This document shows positions 16,017 through 23,777 of a DNA stretch of 46,386 nt, one piece after another. The notes beneath the pieces were generated by a model. It worked only from the letters and a program-made list of their open reading frames with translations, did no database searches and was not told the origin of the DNA. Made by a program: the position numbers and the translations under genes. The number at the start of each line of letters is the position of its first letter. Positions within the stretch are counted from its first letter, which is position 1. The stretch comes from Acidobacteriota bacterium (GTDB lineage Bacteria > Acidobacteriota > Vicinamibacteria > Marinacidobacterales > Marinacidobacteraceae). Where the stretch lies: contig JAJEFG010000098.1 in the NCBI GenBank assembly GCA_022820545.1, positions 1-46,386 of the forward strand. Direction: 5' to 3'.

Positions 16017-17125
16017 TGGCCTTCGCCGAAACCGGGTTCGGGAAGACCTTCGCCGCGTTCGGGCCCGTTCCGGCGGAGCAGCTTGCCGACCGGCTGCCGG
16101 CGCCCGAGGCGGGCGTCTTCTACGTCGTCGCGGGCGCGGATGGCTGGCTTCGGCAGCAGACACTGCGCCGGCTGGCCGACCACCATCTCGGGGAGCCGCC
16201 GGCGCCGTTCCGGCTGCGCCGCTTCGACGGCCGGACGGCGAACGCCGACCAGGTGGTGAGCGCCACCCGGACGGTCTCGTTCAGCGGCGCCCCCGTCGTT
16301 CTCATCGAGAACGGCCTGCGGATCGCCCAGCCCCCTGCCGCCGTCCCGGCGCTCGCCGGAGTCGTGTTGGAACTCCTCGACCGACCGCCGGGACGGGCGG
16401 TGATCGCTCTCGAGTGGGAGCGGAACCCCGACCGGAGGCGCAAGGACTGGAAGGCGCTGGCCGCTTCGCTCGGCGATGCGGTCTCGGGTGGAGGGGCGCT
16501 GGTGCTCGATTGCGACGCGCCGCCTCCAGCCCGCATGACCCGCTGGATCCGCCGCACCGCGCGTGAGCGCGGCCTCAATCTGCCGGAGCAGGGCGCGGAA
16601 CTGCTCTTCGAGCGCTTCGGCCGGGAACTGCGCCAGCAGGTGAACGAGATCGAGAAGCTCGCCGTGTACGCCGGTGGCGACGAGGGTGGGGACGTCACCC
16701 TTTCCGACATGGAGCACGTGCTCGGCGGGGGCAGCGTCCAGGACCGCTTTCGTTTCACCGATGCACTGCAGGCGGGCCGGACCGAGACGGCGCTCTCTTC
16801 GCTTGAGTCGCTCCTTCGGGACGGAGAGTCGCCGCAGGCGCTCATGGCCCTGCTGTACCGGCTCGTCACCCAGATCCAGTTGGCGCAGGCCCACCGGGGG
16901 GATGAACCACTCGCCGAGGCGCTGCGCGTGCCGCGCCGGGTCGCTGACGATCTGGAGCGGGCGGCCCGCCGCTTCCGTCCCGCGGAACTCCGGGCCATGC
17001 TCCGGCAGCTTGCCGAGATGGACCTGCGGATGAAGACCACCCGGGTTCCGGATCGCGCCGCGCTCTCCTCGCTGGCGCTGCTCCTCGGCCGGGGTTCGTC
17101 CGGTACGCGGCAGCGCCGGGCATGA
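16016..17125 (+). CDS. holA: DNA polymerase III, delta subunit
   Basis: A 369-residue clamp-loader delta subunit that opens the beta sliding clamp during replication. Features of the family are the strand/helix pattern around FYVVAGADGWLRQQTLRRL, the block ELLFERFGRELRQQVNEIEKLAVYAGG, and the C-terminal collar helices with SPQALMALLYRLVTQIQ and RRFRPAELRAMLRQLAEMDLRMK-type segments. GTG 16016 shares one base with the lptE TAG stop. The longer open frame upstream is lptE read out of frame. The hemerythrin-like gene begins 40 bp after the stop. Confidence 0.9.
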   Translation: MAFAETGFGKTFAAFGPVPAEQLADRLPAPEAGVFYVVAGADGWLRQQTLRRLADHHLGEPPAPFRLRRFDGRTANADQVVSATRTVSFSGAPVVLIENGLRIAQPPAAVPALAGVVLELLDRPPGRAVIALEWERNPDRRRKDWKALAASLGDAVSGGGALVLDCDAPPPARMTRWIRRTARERGLNLPEQGAELLFERFGRELRQQVNEIEKLAVYAGGDEGGDVTLSDMEHVLGGGSVQDRFRFTDALQAGRTETALSSLESLLRDGESPQALMALLYRLVTQIQLAQAHRGDEPLAEALRVPRRVADDLERAARRFRPAELRAMLRQLAEMDLRMKTTRVPDRAALSSLALLLGRGSSGTRQRRA

Positions 17126-17165
17126 GGGCGCCGACAAAGCCGGCTCGACCCGTAGAATTCGCGCC

Positions 17166-17657
17166 GTGACCTCGACTCTGCCCCGGCCACCCGGAATCGA
17201 TCGGCTATCGGCGCATCACCTGCACGCGCTGGCGGTGGCCGTGCTCATCGACCGTTATCTCAAGGTGGATCCGACACCCGAGAGACTGGCGGAAATCGCG
17301 GGCAAAGTGGCCGGATTTGCGGAAAAGGAGCTGTTCCCGCACTTTCAGGTGGAGGAGACCGCCCTTTTCCCCGCGCTGCGCGAGGTACTCGACTCCGATC
17401 CGTTGATCGACGAGTTGATCGCACATCACCGGAACATGGAGGAGATGGTCGGGCGGCTCGCGGACTCCTCGCCCCGGGAGCGCGCCTCGCTGCTGCGGGA
17501 ATTCGGAGCGTCGCTTCGCCGTCACATCCGCATGGAGGAGGTGGAACTCTTCCGGCAGATCGGTGGCCAGCTCGACGAAACGGGACGGGAAGAGCTCGGC
17601 CGGAAGGTCGACGAAGCGGCCCGAACGATGGGCCTCACGGTCCACCGGCTCTGGTAG
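17166..17657 (+). CDS. Hemerythrin-like (HHE) protein, paralogue 1
   Basis: A 163-residue HHE-domain protein predicted to be a four-helix bundle with a non-haem di-iron site. Candidate ligands are in HHLHALAVAV, the HFQVEETALFP helix, the AHHRNMEEM helix and the HIRMEEVELF helix, each with the His-x3-Glu type pattern. Family members bind oxygen, nitric oxide or iron, or repair iron-sulphur centres; the role here is not determined. The start is GTG 17166. It is related to the next gene, with similar length and motif order, implying a tandem duplication later separated by a palindromic repeat. Confidence 0.85.
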   Translation: MTSTLPRPPGIDRLSAHHLHALAVAVLIDRYLKVDPTPERLAEIAGKVAGFAEKELFPHFQVEETALFPALREVLDSDPLIDELIAHHRNMEEMVGRLADSSPRERASLLREFGASLRRHIRMEEVELFRQIGGQLDETGREELGRKVDEAARTMGLTVHRLW

Positions 17658-17667
17658 CGCCCGTGGC

Positions 17668-17715
17668 GCGCCGGCCTGGAGCGCCGGTCTCCAGACCGGC
17701 GTTCCAGGCCGGCGC
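17668..17715. repeat. 48-bp near-perfect palindrome between the hemerythrin genes
   Basis: The outer arm GCGCCGGCCTGGA pairs perfectly with TCCAGGCCGGCGC. The inner arm CGCCGGTCT pairs with AGACCGGCG around a CC centre, with a single G/T mismatch between the two blocks. The centre is the first hairpin of the dispersed repeat family, here enlarged into one long stem. It starts 11 bp after the first hemerythrin stop, so in RNA it would form a very stable intercistronic hairpin. No T run follows. Confidence 0.85.
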
Positions 17716-17775
17716 GTCAGCCGGGCGGCCGGGAGGCTTTCACCGAGGACCGGCTACTGCGACTAAAGTGCGGGC

Positions 17776-18276
17776 ATGGCCCCGCAGCCCATGCACCGGG
17801 ATCCGAGTCTGATCCCGCTCTCCCACCAGCACCAACACGGCCTGGCCCTCACGGTCTTCATCGACCGGGGCCTGGAGGCGGAACCCACCCGGGAGAAGGC
17901 GCTGGAGCTTGCGGCGAAGGTCGCCCGCGCCGCCGAGAGCGAACTCCTCGGGCACTTTCGCGTCGAGGAGGAGGTCCTCTTCCCGGCGGTCCGGCCCTTC
18001 CTGCGCTCGGGCGCGTTGCTGGACGTTCTCATCGCCGAGCACCGGACGATGGAAGACCTCATTCGGCGTATCGCCGAAGCGACCGACGAAGAGCGTATCC
18101 CGCTCCTGAAGCGGTTCGGAGAGGTGCTTCACGGCCACATCCGCACCGAGGAGCGCCAGCTGTTCCAGCAAATCCAGGCCCGGTTGGACGCGTCGCAGCT
18201 GGCCACGATCGGGCGGGACATCGCGGCGAAGGTCGAGGCTGTCTGCCCGCTCGCCGGCGAGGCGTCCCGGGCCTAG
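17776..18276 (+). CDS. Hemerythrin-like (HHE) protein, paralogue 2
   Basis: A 166-residue second HHE protein. Its motifs align with the previous gene: LSHQHQHGLALTVFIDRGL, GHFRVEEEVLFPAVRP, IAEHRTMEDLIRR and GHIRTEERQLFQQI. The His/Glu ligands are kept, so both copies look functional. ATG 17776 starts shortly before the first ligand helix; ATG 17791 (MHRDPS) is an alternative. It ends the long co-directional run that began at the DUF177 gene. The 148 bp to mgtE have no recognised gene. Confidence 0.85.
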   Translation: MAPQPMHRDPSLIPLSHQHQHGLALTVFIDRGLEAEPTREKALELAAKVARAAESELLGHFRVEEEVLFPAVRPFLRSGALLDVLIAEHRTMEDLIRRIAEATDEERIPLLKRFGEVLHGHIRTEERQLFQQIQARLDASQLATIGRDIAAKVEAVCPLAGEASRA

Positions 18277-18424
18277 CGAGACGCGCAAACGCCGGAAAAC
18301 CCCGCTGAAGGGGGCGCGCTCCGTGGTACCCTCCGCCCCCTGATGCAGCTCGACGAATCCGCCCAACCTCCGGAACCCAGCCGGAGAACCGCCCCCGTCG
18401 AGGTGCGCCCTTCCGGTACCCGCC

Positions 18425-19783
18425 ATGGTTCTCACCAAGACCCCGCTGCTCGCGGAGACGGTGCGCAAACTGGTGTCCCGGGGGGCCTTCGCTAACGCAC
18501 ACCGCATCCTCGAGAAGCTGCATCCGGCGGATGTGGCGCAGGTTCTCGCCGACCTGCCGGAGGCCTACCGGCTGAAGACGTTCCGGGTCGTCTTCCAGCG
18601 GGATCTGAATCTCGCCGCCGCGGCGCTCGGAGAGTTCGGGGTTGAGCGCGCCGCCGACCTGATGCCGCGGCTCGAGCCCGCCGAGATCTCCCAGCTTCTC
18701 CAGGAACTCGACCCCGACGACGCCGCCGAGTTCCTGAGCGAACTCCCGGAGGAACTCCGCGAGCGGGTGCTCCGGGGGATGCGGACCCGCGAGGCCTCCG
18801 ACGTCGAGGACCTCCTCCAGTACCCGGAGGAGACCGCCGGCCGGATCATGAGCCCGAAGGTGTTCTCGGTCCCCGAGGACGCCACCATCGGCGAGACCAT
18901 TGCCCGCCTCCAGGAATCCCCCGACGTGGAGATGGTCTTCTACATCTACGTGGTGGACGGCCACGGGACCCTGGTGGGAGTCCTCTCCCTGCGCCAGCTC
19001 CTCCAGCGGCGTCCGGAAGCCCCGCTCTCCGAGGTCATGGTCACCGACGTGCTCCGGGTGCGCACCGAGATGGACCAGGAAGAGGTCGCGCAACTGGTGG
19101 CCAGTTACAACATCCTCGCGGTCCCGGTGGTGAACCAGCAGGGGAAGCTGGTCGGGGTCATCACGGTGGACGACGTCATCGACGTGATCAAGGAAGAGGC
19201 CACCGAGGACATGTACCGGATGGCCGGGCTCGGGGTTTCCGAGAGCGTCTTCACCAAGGCGTCCCGCTCCATCCGGATGCGCATCCCGTGGCTCACGGTC
19301 AACCTCGCGACCGCCTTCGTGGCGGCCTGGGTGGTCAGCCTGTTCGAGGAGGACATCGCCCGGTTCGCGATCCTCGCGGTGTTCATGCCCATGGTGCCGT
19401 TGCTCGGCGGCAACGCGGGCAACCAGACGCTGACCGTGATGGTGCGCGGGATCGCGCTCGGGGAGCTGAGCTGGAAGAACAGCCGCCAGGCCCTTTTCAA
19501 GGAACTCGCGGTGGGTTCGGCCAACGGTCTGATGATCGGCGTCCTGATCGCCGGGGTCTCGTGGGTGTGGAAGGGCGATCCCCGCATCGGACTGGCCCTT
19601 GCGCTGGCCATGGTCGGCACCATGGTGGTGGCCGCGGTGGTGGGCACCCTGATGCCGCTGACCCTGCGGTGGCTCAAGGTGGACCCGGCGCTCGCGTCCT
19701 CGGTCTTCGTCACCACCGCGACGGACGTCTCCGGCTTCCTGCTGTTCCTGAGCATCGGGGTGGCAGCCCTGACGTACCTCTGA
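18425..19783 (+). CDS. mgtE: Magnesium transporter MgtE
   Basis: A 452-residue inner-membrane Mg2+ channel. The order is the family standard: an acidic N domain of helical repeats (about 1-135), two CBS domains (about 139-197 and 202-258), a plug helix, then five membrane helices (about 290-452). The pore region shows PLLGGNAGNQ (325-334) and the final helix contains TTATDVSGF with Asp434, equivalent to the Mg-selectivity Asp of the Thermus protein. The cytoplasmic domains close the channel when Mg2+ is high. ATG 18425 has no strong ribosome site. I looked for an M-box-like leader in the 148 bp upstream and did not recognise one. Confidence 0.95.
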   Translation: MVLTKTPLLAETVRKLVSRGAFANAHRILEKLHPADVAQVLADLPEAYRLKTFRVVFQRDLNLAAAALGEFGVERAADLMPRLEPAEISQLLQELDPDDAAEFLSELPEELRERVLRGMRTREASDVEDLLQYPEETAGRIMSPKVFSVPEDATIGETIARLQESPDVEMVFYIYVVDGHGTLVGVLSLRQLLQRRPEAPLSEVMVTDVLRVRTEMDQEEVAQLVASYNILAVPVVNQQGKLVGVITVDDVIDVIKEEATEDMYRMAGLGVSESVFTKASRSIRMRIPWLTVNLATAFVAAWVVSLFEEDIARFAILAVFMPMVPLLGGNAGNQTLTVMVRGIALGELSWKNSRQALFKELAVGSANGLMIGVLIAGVSWVWKGDPRIGLALALAMVGTMVVAAVVGTLMPLTLRWLKVDPALASSVFVTTATDVSGFLLFLSIGVAALTYL

Positions 19784-19793
19784 GGCGAGACGG

Positions 19794-19850
19794 CTCGGAG
19801 CGCCGGCCTCCGGCCGGCATCGCGCCCCGGGAGGGCCGCGAAACCGCGCG
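19794..19850. repeat. Weak variant of the two-hairpin repeat
   Basis: Between mgtE and recO the sequence CGGAGCGCCGGCCTCCGGCCGGC contains the hairpin GCCGG-CCT-CCGGC, followed by CGCGCCCCGGGAGGGCCGCG. The resemblance to the family is partial: the position is intergenic and hairpin 1 has the same design, but the second hairpin is poor. Confidence 0.4.
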
Positions 19851-19903
19851 GTCCTCCGCGCGATAGCGAAAAACACCGGTTAGCCTCTGACCCGCCGCTT
19901 CCC

Positions 19904-20680
19904 ATGCCGCTCAGACAATCCCGCGCGTTCGTCCTCCGCACCTACGCGGTCGCCGAGGCGGACCGGGTCTGCGTGCTCTTCAGCGGGGAGGAGGGGAAGG
20001 TCCGGGCGTGGGCGCGCGGCGCGCGGAAGCCCAGGTCACGGTACGGAGGCGCGCTCGACATCGGGAACGAGGTGGAGGCGGGCTGGTACGAGCGCGAGGG
20101 CAGGGAACTCGTGCACCTCGACCGGTGTGAACTCGTGACCTCCGCATTGCCGCTCGCCCGTGACCCCGTACGGGCCGCCGCGCTGGGCTACCTTTCCCGG
20201 CTCGTGGACACCTTCGCCCCGGACCGGGAAGCCGATCCGAGACTCTTCCGGCTGATTTGCGCCTGCCGGGACGCGCTTCTCGACGACCTCTCCGCGGACC
20301 TGGTCGTCGCCTACTTCGAAGCGTGGCTACTGCGACTTTCGGGGCTCTACCCGCGGCCCGGGCGCTGCGCCTGTGGAGCCGGCTTCGAGCAGGACGGGGC
20401 AGTGTTCTTCGCCGCGGGTCCGGTCTATGCCTGCGCCCGCTGCGCTCCCGGGCACGGAGAGCCGACCGACCGCCTCTCCGCCGGCGCGCTCGGTCTGCTG
20501 GATACCTTCTGGGCGGAACCTCCCTCGGCCGCGGCGCCGAACGCCGCGACCGTCCGTGAACTCTTTCGGTTCCACGGGCGTCTCACCGCGGGTTACGCCG
20601 AGCGCGCGCTGCCGGCCCGCCACGCGCTCGAGGGATTGCTCAAACCGGTGCTCCATCCCGTCGGAGCATCCGCGCGATGA
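19904..20680 (+). CDS. recO: DNA repair protein RecO
   Basis: A 258-residue RecO that helps load RecA onto SSB-coated DNA in the RecFOR pathway. The N-terminal OB fold is visible (SRAFVLRTYAVAEADRVCVLFSGEEGKVRAWARGARKPRSR-type start), followed by the helical region and a Cys cluster (CACGAGF and CARCAPG) in the place of the zinc finger. The last codon overlaps the glyQ start (ATGA). The recO-glyQ-glyS order is common in several phyla. Confidence 0.92.
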   Translation: MPLRQSRAFVLRTYAVAEADRVCVLFSGEEGKVRAWARGARKPRSRYGGALDIGNEVEAGWYEREGRELVHLDRCELVTSALPLARDPVRAAALGYLSRLVDTFAPDREADPRLFRLICACRDALLDDLSADLVVAYFEAWLLRLSGLYPRPGRCACGAGFEQDGAVFFAAGPVYACARCAPGHGEPTDRLSAGALGLLDTFWAEPPSAAAPNAATVRELFRFHGRLTAGYAERALPARHALEGLLKPVLHPVGASAR

Positions 20681-21516
20681 CCTTTCAGGACCTGATCGCG
20701 AGGCTGACCCGCTACTGGGCGGACCAGGGAGCCGTCGTCGCGCAGCCGTACGACATGGAGATGGGCGCCGGGACCATGCATCCGGAGACGTTCTTCCGGG
20801 TGCTTGGCGAAACGCCCTGGAAGGTGGTGTACGTCCAGCCCTCGCGCCGACCCGCCGATGGGCGTTACGGCGAGAACCCGAACCGCCTCTACAAGCACCA
20901 CCAGCTCCAGCTCATCCTGAAGCCGTCGCCCCAGGACATTCAGGACCGCTACCTGGAGAGCCTCGCGGCGTGCGGGGTGGACGCTTCCCAACACGATCTC
21001 CGTTTCGAGGAGGACAACTGGGCCGCGCCCACCCTCGGGGCATGGGGCGTCGGGTGGCAGGTCGTGCTCGACGGACTCGAGATCAGCCAGTTCACCTACT
21101 TCCAGCAGGCCGGGGGCCTTGAACTCGCTCCGATCTCGGTGGAGATCACCTACGGGTTGGAGCGCCTTGCCATGTACCTGCAGGACGTGGAGGACGTATA
21201 CGACCTCGAATGGACGCGCGGCGTGGACTACCGCACGGTGCGGCTCGCCGACGAGCGGCAATCCTCGCGTTACGCATTCGAGGCGGCGGACACCGCGGTC
21301 CTGAGCCGCAACTTCGACGAGGCGATCGCCGAAGGCGCCCGCTTGATCGAGGAAGGACTGGTGTTGCCCGGCTACGAGCAATGCCTCCGGGCTTCCCATC
21401 TCTTCAATCTGCTCGACTCGCGGGGGGCCGTCTCCGTCAGCGACCGTCCGCGCCGCATCCTCGCGGTGCGCGGCCTGGCGACGGCCGCCGCGCACCGCTA
21501 CCTGGCCGACCAATGA
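20677..21516 (+). CDS. glyQ: Glycyl-tRNA synthetase, alpha subunit
   Basis: A 279-residue catalytic alpha subunit of the bacterial alpha2beta2 glycyl-tRNA synthetase. Conserved blocks include TFQDLIARLTRYWADQGAVV, QPYDMEMGAGTMHPETF, YVQPSRRPADGRYGENPNR, YKHHQLQLILKPSP and the class II motif 3 region EITYGLERLAMYLQ. The length is slightly shorter than the E. coli protein because of a trimmed C-terminus. Four-base overlaps join it to recO upstream and glyS downstream. Confidence 0.97.
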   Translation: MTFQDLIARLTRYWADQGAVVAQPYDMEMGAGTMHPETFFRVLGETPWKVVYVQPSRRPADGRYGENPNRLYKHHQLQLILKPSPQDIQDRYLESLAACGVDASQHDLRFEEDNWAAPTLGAWGVGWQVVLDGLEISQFTYFQQAGGLELAPISVEITYGLERLAMYLQDVEDVYDLEWTRGVDYRTVRLADERQSSRYAFEAADTAVLSRNFDEAIAEGARLIEEGLVLPGYEQCLRASHLFNLLDSRGAVSVSDRPRRILAVRGLATAAAHRYLADQ

Positions 21517-23669
21517 GCGGACGGGAACTCCTGATCGAGATCGGGTGCGAGGAGATTCCCGCCGACTGGGTCGCAGGTCTCGCGAGGGGGTTCGAAACGG
21601 CCGTCGCCGAAGGTCTCGACCGGGAGCGGCTGACCGCGCAAGCGATGGGCTCGCACAGCACCGCGCGCCGGCTCGTGGTCCACGGCGCCGGGATTCCGGA
21701 ATCCCAGCCGGATCAGGTTCAACAGGTCCTGGGTCCGCCCTGGCGGGTCGCCAGGGATGAAGGTGGCGGCTGGAGCCGGGCCGCCGCGGGTTTCGCCCGC
21801 CGTCAGGGAATCGAGGAACGGAACTTCGAAGAGCGCCTGCAGGCGGTCGAGACTCCGCGCGGCCAGTACCTGGGGATCCGCCAGGTCGTGCGCGGAGAGC
21901 CGGCGATCCGGATCCTGCCCGGCATTCTCGAGGACGCGCTGCGCGCGCTGCCGCTCCCGAAGGCCATGAACTGGGATGCGTCCATCGGGGAGAAGCCGTT
22001 CGCCTTCGCCCGTCCCATCCGCTGGATCGTGGCCCTGTTCGGGGATCAGGTCATCCCCTTCCGGATCGAGGTGACGGGCGGCGCGCCGGTGGTCGCCGGA
22101 AACCACAGCTACGGCCACCGGGCGCGGACCGCGGTGGAAGGGGAGAGCCCCGGCGCTCCGTTTCCCGTGGATTCGCTCGAGAGCCTCGTCGCGGGCCTGC
22201 GGCGCCGGTGCGTGTTGCTCGACGGCGAGGAGCGGAAGGATCACCTGCTCGCTGCGATCGGGCGTTGTGAGACCGAGGCCGGAGAGTCCGCCGAGGTCGG
22301 GAGCGCGGCCGACGTGCACAAGGACCTGGTGGAGGTTCCCGGAGCGGTTCTGGGCCGGTTTCCCGACGAGTTCCTTTCGCTGCCGAAGGAGATCCGGGAC
22401 ACCGTTCTGGTTCACCACCAGAAGTTCTTCCCGTTTCCCACGAGTCCGTCCTTCATCGCGGTCACCAACCTGCCGGACGATCCCGAGGGGCACGTCCGCC
22501 GCGGCGCCGAACGGGTTGTGGTGGCCCGGCTGCGGGATGCGCGGTTCTTCTGGGATGAGGACCGGAAGGTCTCGCTCGCCGAGACCCGGCCGCGCCTCGC
22601 CGGCGTGGTCTTCCATCAGCGGCTCGGGAGCTTTCGGGAAAAGGCCGGGCGGATGGAGGATCTGGCGGGCTGGATCGCCGATTCGACCGGAGCGGATGTC
22701 GCCGCGGCGTCGCAGGCCGCCGGGCTGGCGAAATGCGACCTGACGGGGAATCTGGTCGGGGAGTTCGCGTCGCTCCAGGGGTTGGTCGGGGGGCTGCTGC
22801 TTCGCGAAGAAGGGGCCCCGGAGGCGGTCTGGAAGGCGGTCTATGACCACTACCGGCCCGCGGGGCTCGACGGAGACCTGCCCCGTGACCCGGAGGGAGC
22901 GGCGGTGTCGCTGGCCGACCGGGCGGACACGCTCGCCGGGCTCTTCCTCGCCGGGGAGGAGCCGTCGGGCTCGGGCGATCCGTTCGCGCTGCGGCGGGCG
23001 GCGCTCTCCCTGATCCGGGTGTTGCGGGATGCTCCTGCGGAGTACCCGGGACCTCGAAGCGGCTGGCCCTCGCCGGAAACCCTGCTGTGCCGCGCCCTCG
23101 ACGGCTATCGCCCCGACGATGAGACGCGGGCGGTCGTTTGCGGGAAGCTCGCGGCCTTCGTGAACGACCGCCTCCCGCACGCCTTCGTCGGCCCGTCAAC
23201 GCCGAAGGGAGTGGTGAACGCCGTGCTCGCGATCAGAGACTGGTCCCATCCGGTCGCCGACACGCGGCAGCGGATCGTCGATCTCGCAAGGGCCGTGGGC
23301 AGCGGGGACTACGCCACGCTGGCCGCGGCGTCGCGGCGGGTCCGGCGCATCCTCGCGCCCGAGGTCCGGGAGGGAAGGGGAACGGGTCTCGATCCGGCCC
23401 TGCTGAAGGAGCCGGCGGAAGGGGGGCTCTACGCCATGCTCGAGCGGGTGGAGGCGGAGGTCCTTCGCTGCTTCGCGGAGACCCGGTACTTCCCGGCCTT
23501 TCAGGCGCTGGCCACCCTCTCGCCCGCCATCGCCGTTTTCTTCGATGACGTGCTGGTGATGGCCGAGGACCCCGCGGTGCGCGCCAACCGGCTGGCGCTG
23601 CTCGCCCGGCTGGATGCGCTGTTCAGCGAGGTCGGGGACCTGAGTCAGATCGAGGCGTCAGCGTCGTGA
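21513..23669 (+). CDS. glyS: Glycyl-tRNA synthetase, beta subunit
   Basis: A 718-residue beta subunit that recognises tRNA-Gly and supports the alpha subunit. It starts ELLIEIGCEEIPADWV, the hallmark LLxEIGxEEIP motif, and contains KAMNWDASIGEKPFAFARPIRW-type and FPFPTSPSFIAVTN-type conserved blocks and a C-terminal DALR-like helical region (FFDDVLVMAEDPAVRANRL). ATG 21513 overlaps the glyQ stop (ATGA). The open frame upstream of this start lies inside glyQ. It is followed by one repeat copy before mutL. Confidence 0.96.
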   Translation: MSGRELLIEIGCEEIPADWVAGLARGFETAVAEGLDRERLTAQAMGSHSTARRLVVHGAGIPESQPDQVQQVLGPPWRVARDEGGGWSRAAAGFARRQGIEERNFEERLQAVETPRGQYLGIRQVVRGEPAIRILPGILEDALRALPLPKAMNWDASIGEKPFAFARPIRWIVALFGDQVIPFRIEVTGGAPVVAGNHSYGHRARTAVEGESPGAPFPVDSLESLVAGLRRRCVLLDGEERKDHLLAAIGRCETEAGESAEVGSAADVHKDLVEVPGAVLGRFPDEFLSLPKEIRDTVLVHHQKFFPFPTSPSFIAVTNLPDDPEGHVRRGAERVVVARLRDARFFWDEDRKVSLAETRPRLAGVVFHQRLGSFREKAGRMEDLAGWIADSTGADVAAASQAAGLAKCDLTGNLVGEFASLQGLVGGLLLREEGAPEAVWKAVYDHYRPAGLDGDLPRDPEGAAVSLADRADTLAGLFLAGEEPSGSGDPFALRRAALSLIRVLRDAPAEYPGPRSGWPSPETLLCRALDGYRPDDETRAVVCGKLAAFVNDRLPHAFVGPSTPKGVVNAVLAIRDWSHPVADTRQRIVDLARAVGSGDYATLAAASRRVRRILAPEVREGRGTGLDPALLKEPAEGGLYAMLERVEAEVLRCFAETRYFPAFQALATLSPAIAVFFDDVLVMAEDPAVRANRLALLARLDALFSEVGDLSQIEASAS

Positions 23670-23680
23670 GGGTAGGTGGT

Positions 23681-23742
23681 GGTTGCGCCGTGCGCGGTGC
23701 GGAGCACCGCGGTGCCGGTCTGGAGACCGGCGTTCCAAGCCG
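23681..23742 (-). repeat. Two-hairpin intergenic repeat between glyS and mutL
   Basis: Opposite orientation to copies 1 and 2. Hairpin 2 is GCGGTGC-GGA-GCACCGC, in which a C-G pair of copy 2 is replaced by T-A while pairing is kept. Hairpin 1 is GCCGGTCT-GG-AGACCGGC. It ends CGTTCCAAGCCG. It begins 11 bp after the glyS stop. Confidence 0.88.
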
Positions 23743-23777
23743 TCGCGCCATGATGGCAGGTTCCTGACGACGACCTG

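Noticed and set aside
18277..18424. M-box-type Mg riboswitch upstream of mgtE
   Set aside because: The 148 bp contain short GC hairpins, but I could not find the conserved M-box core elements, so no riboswitch is called.
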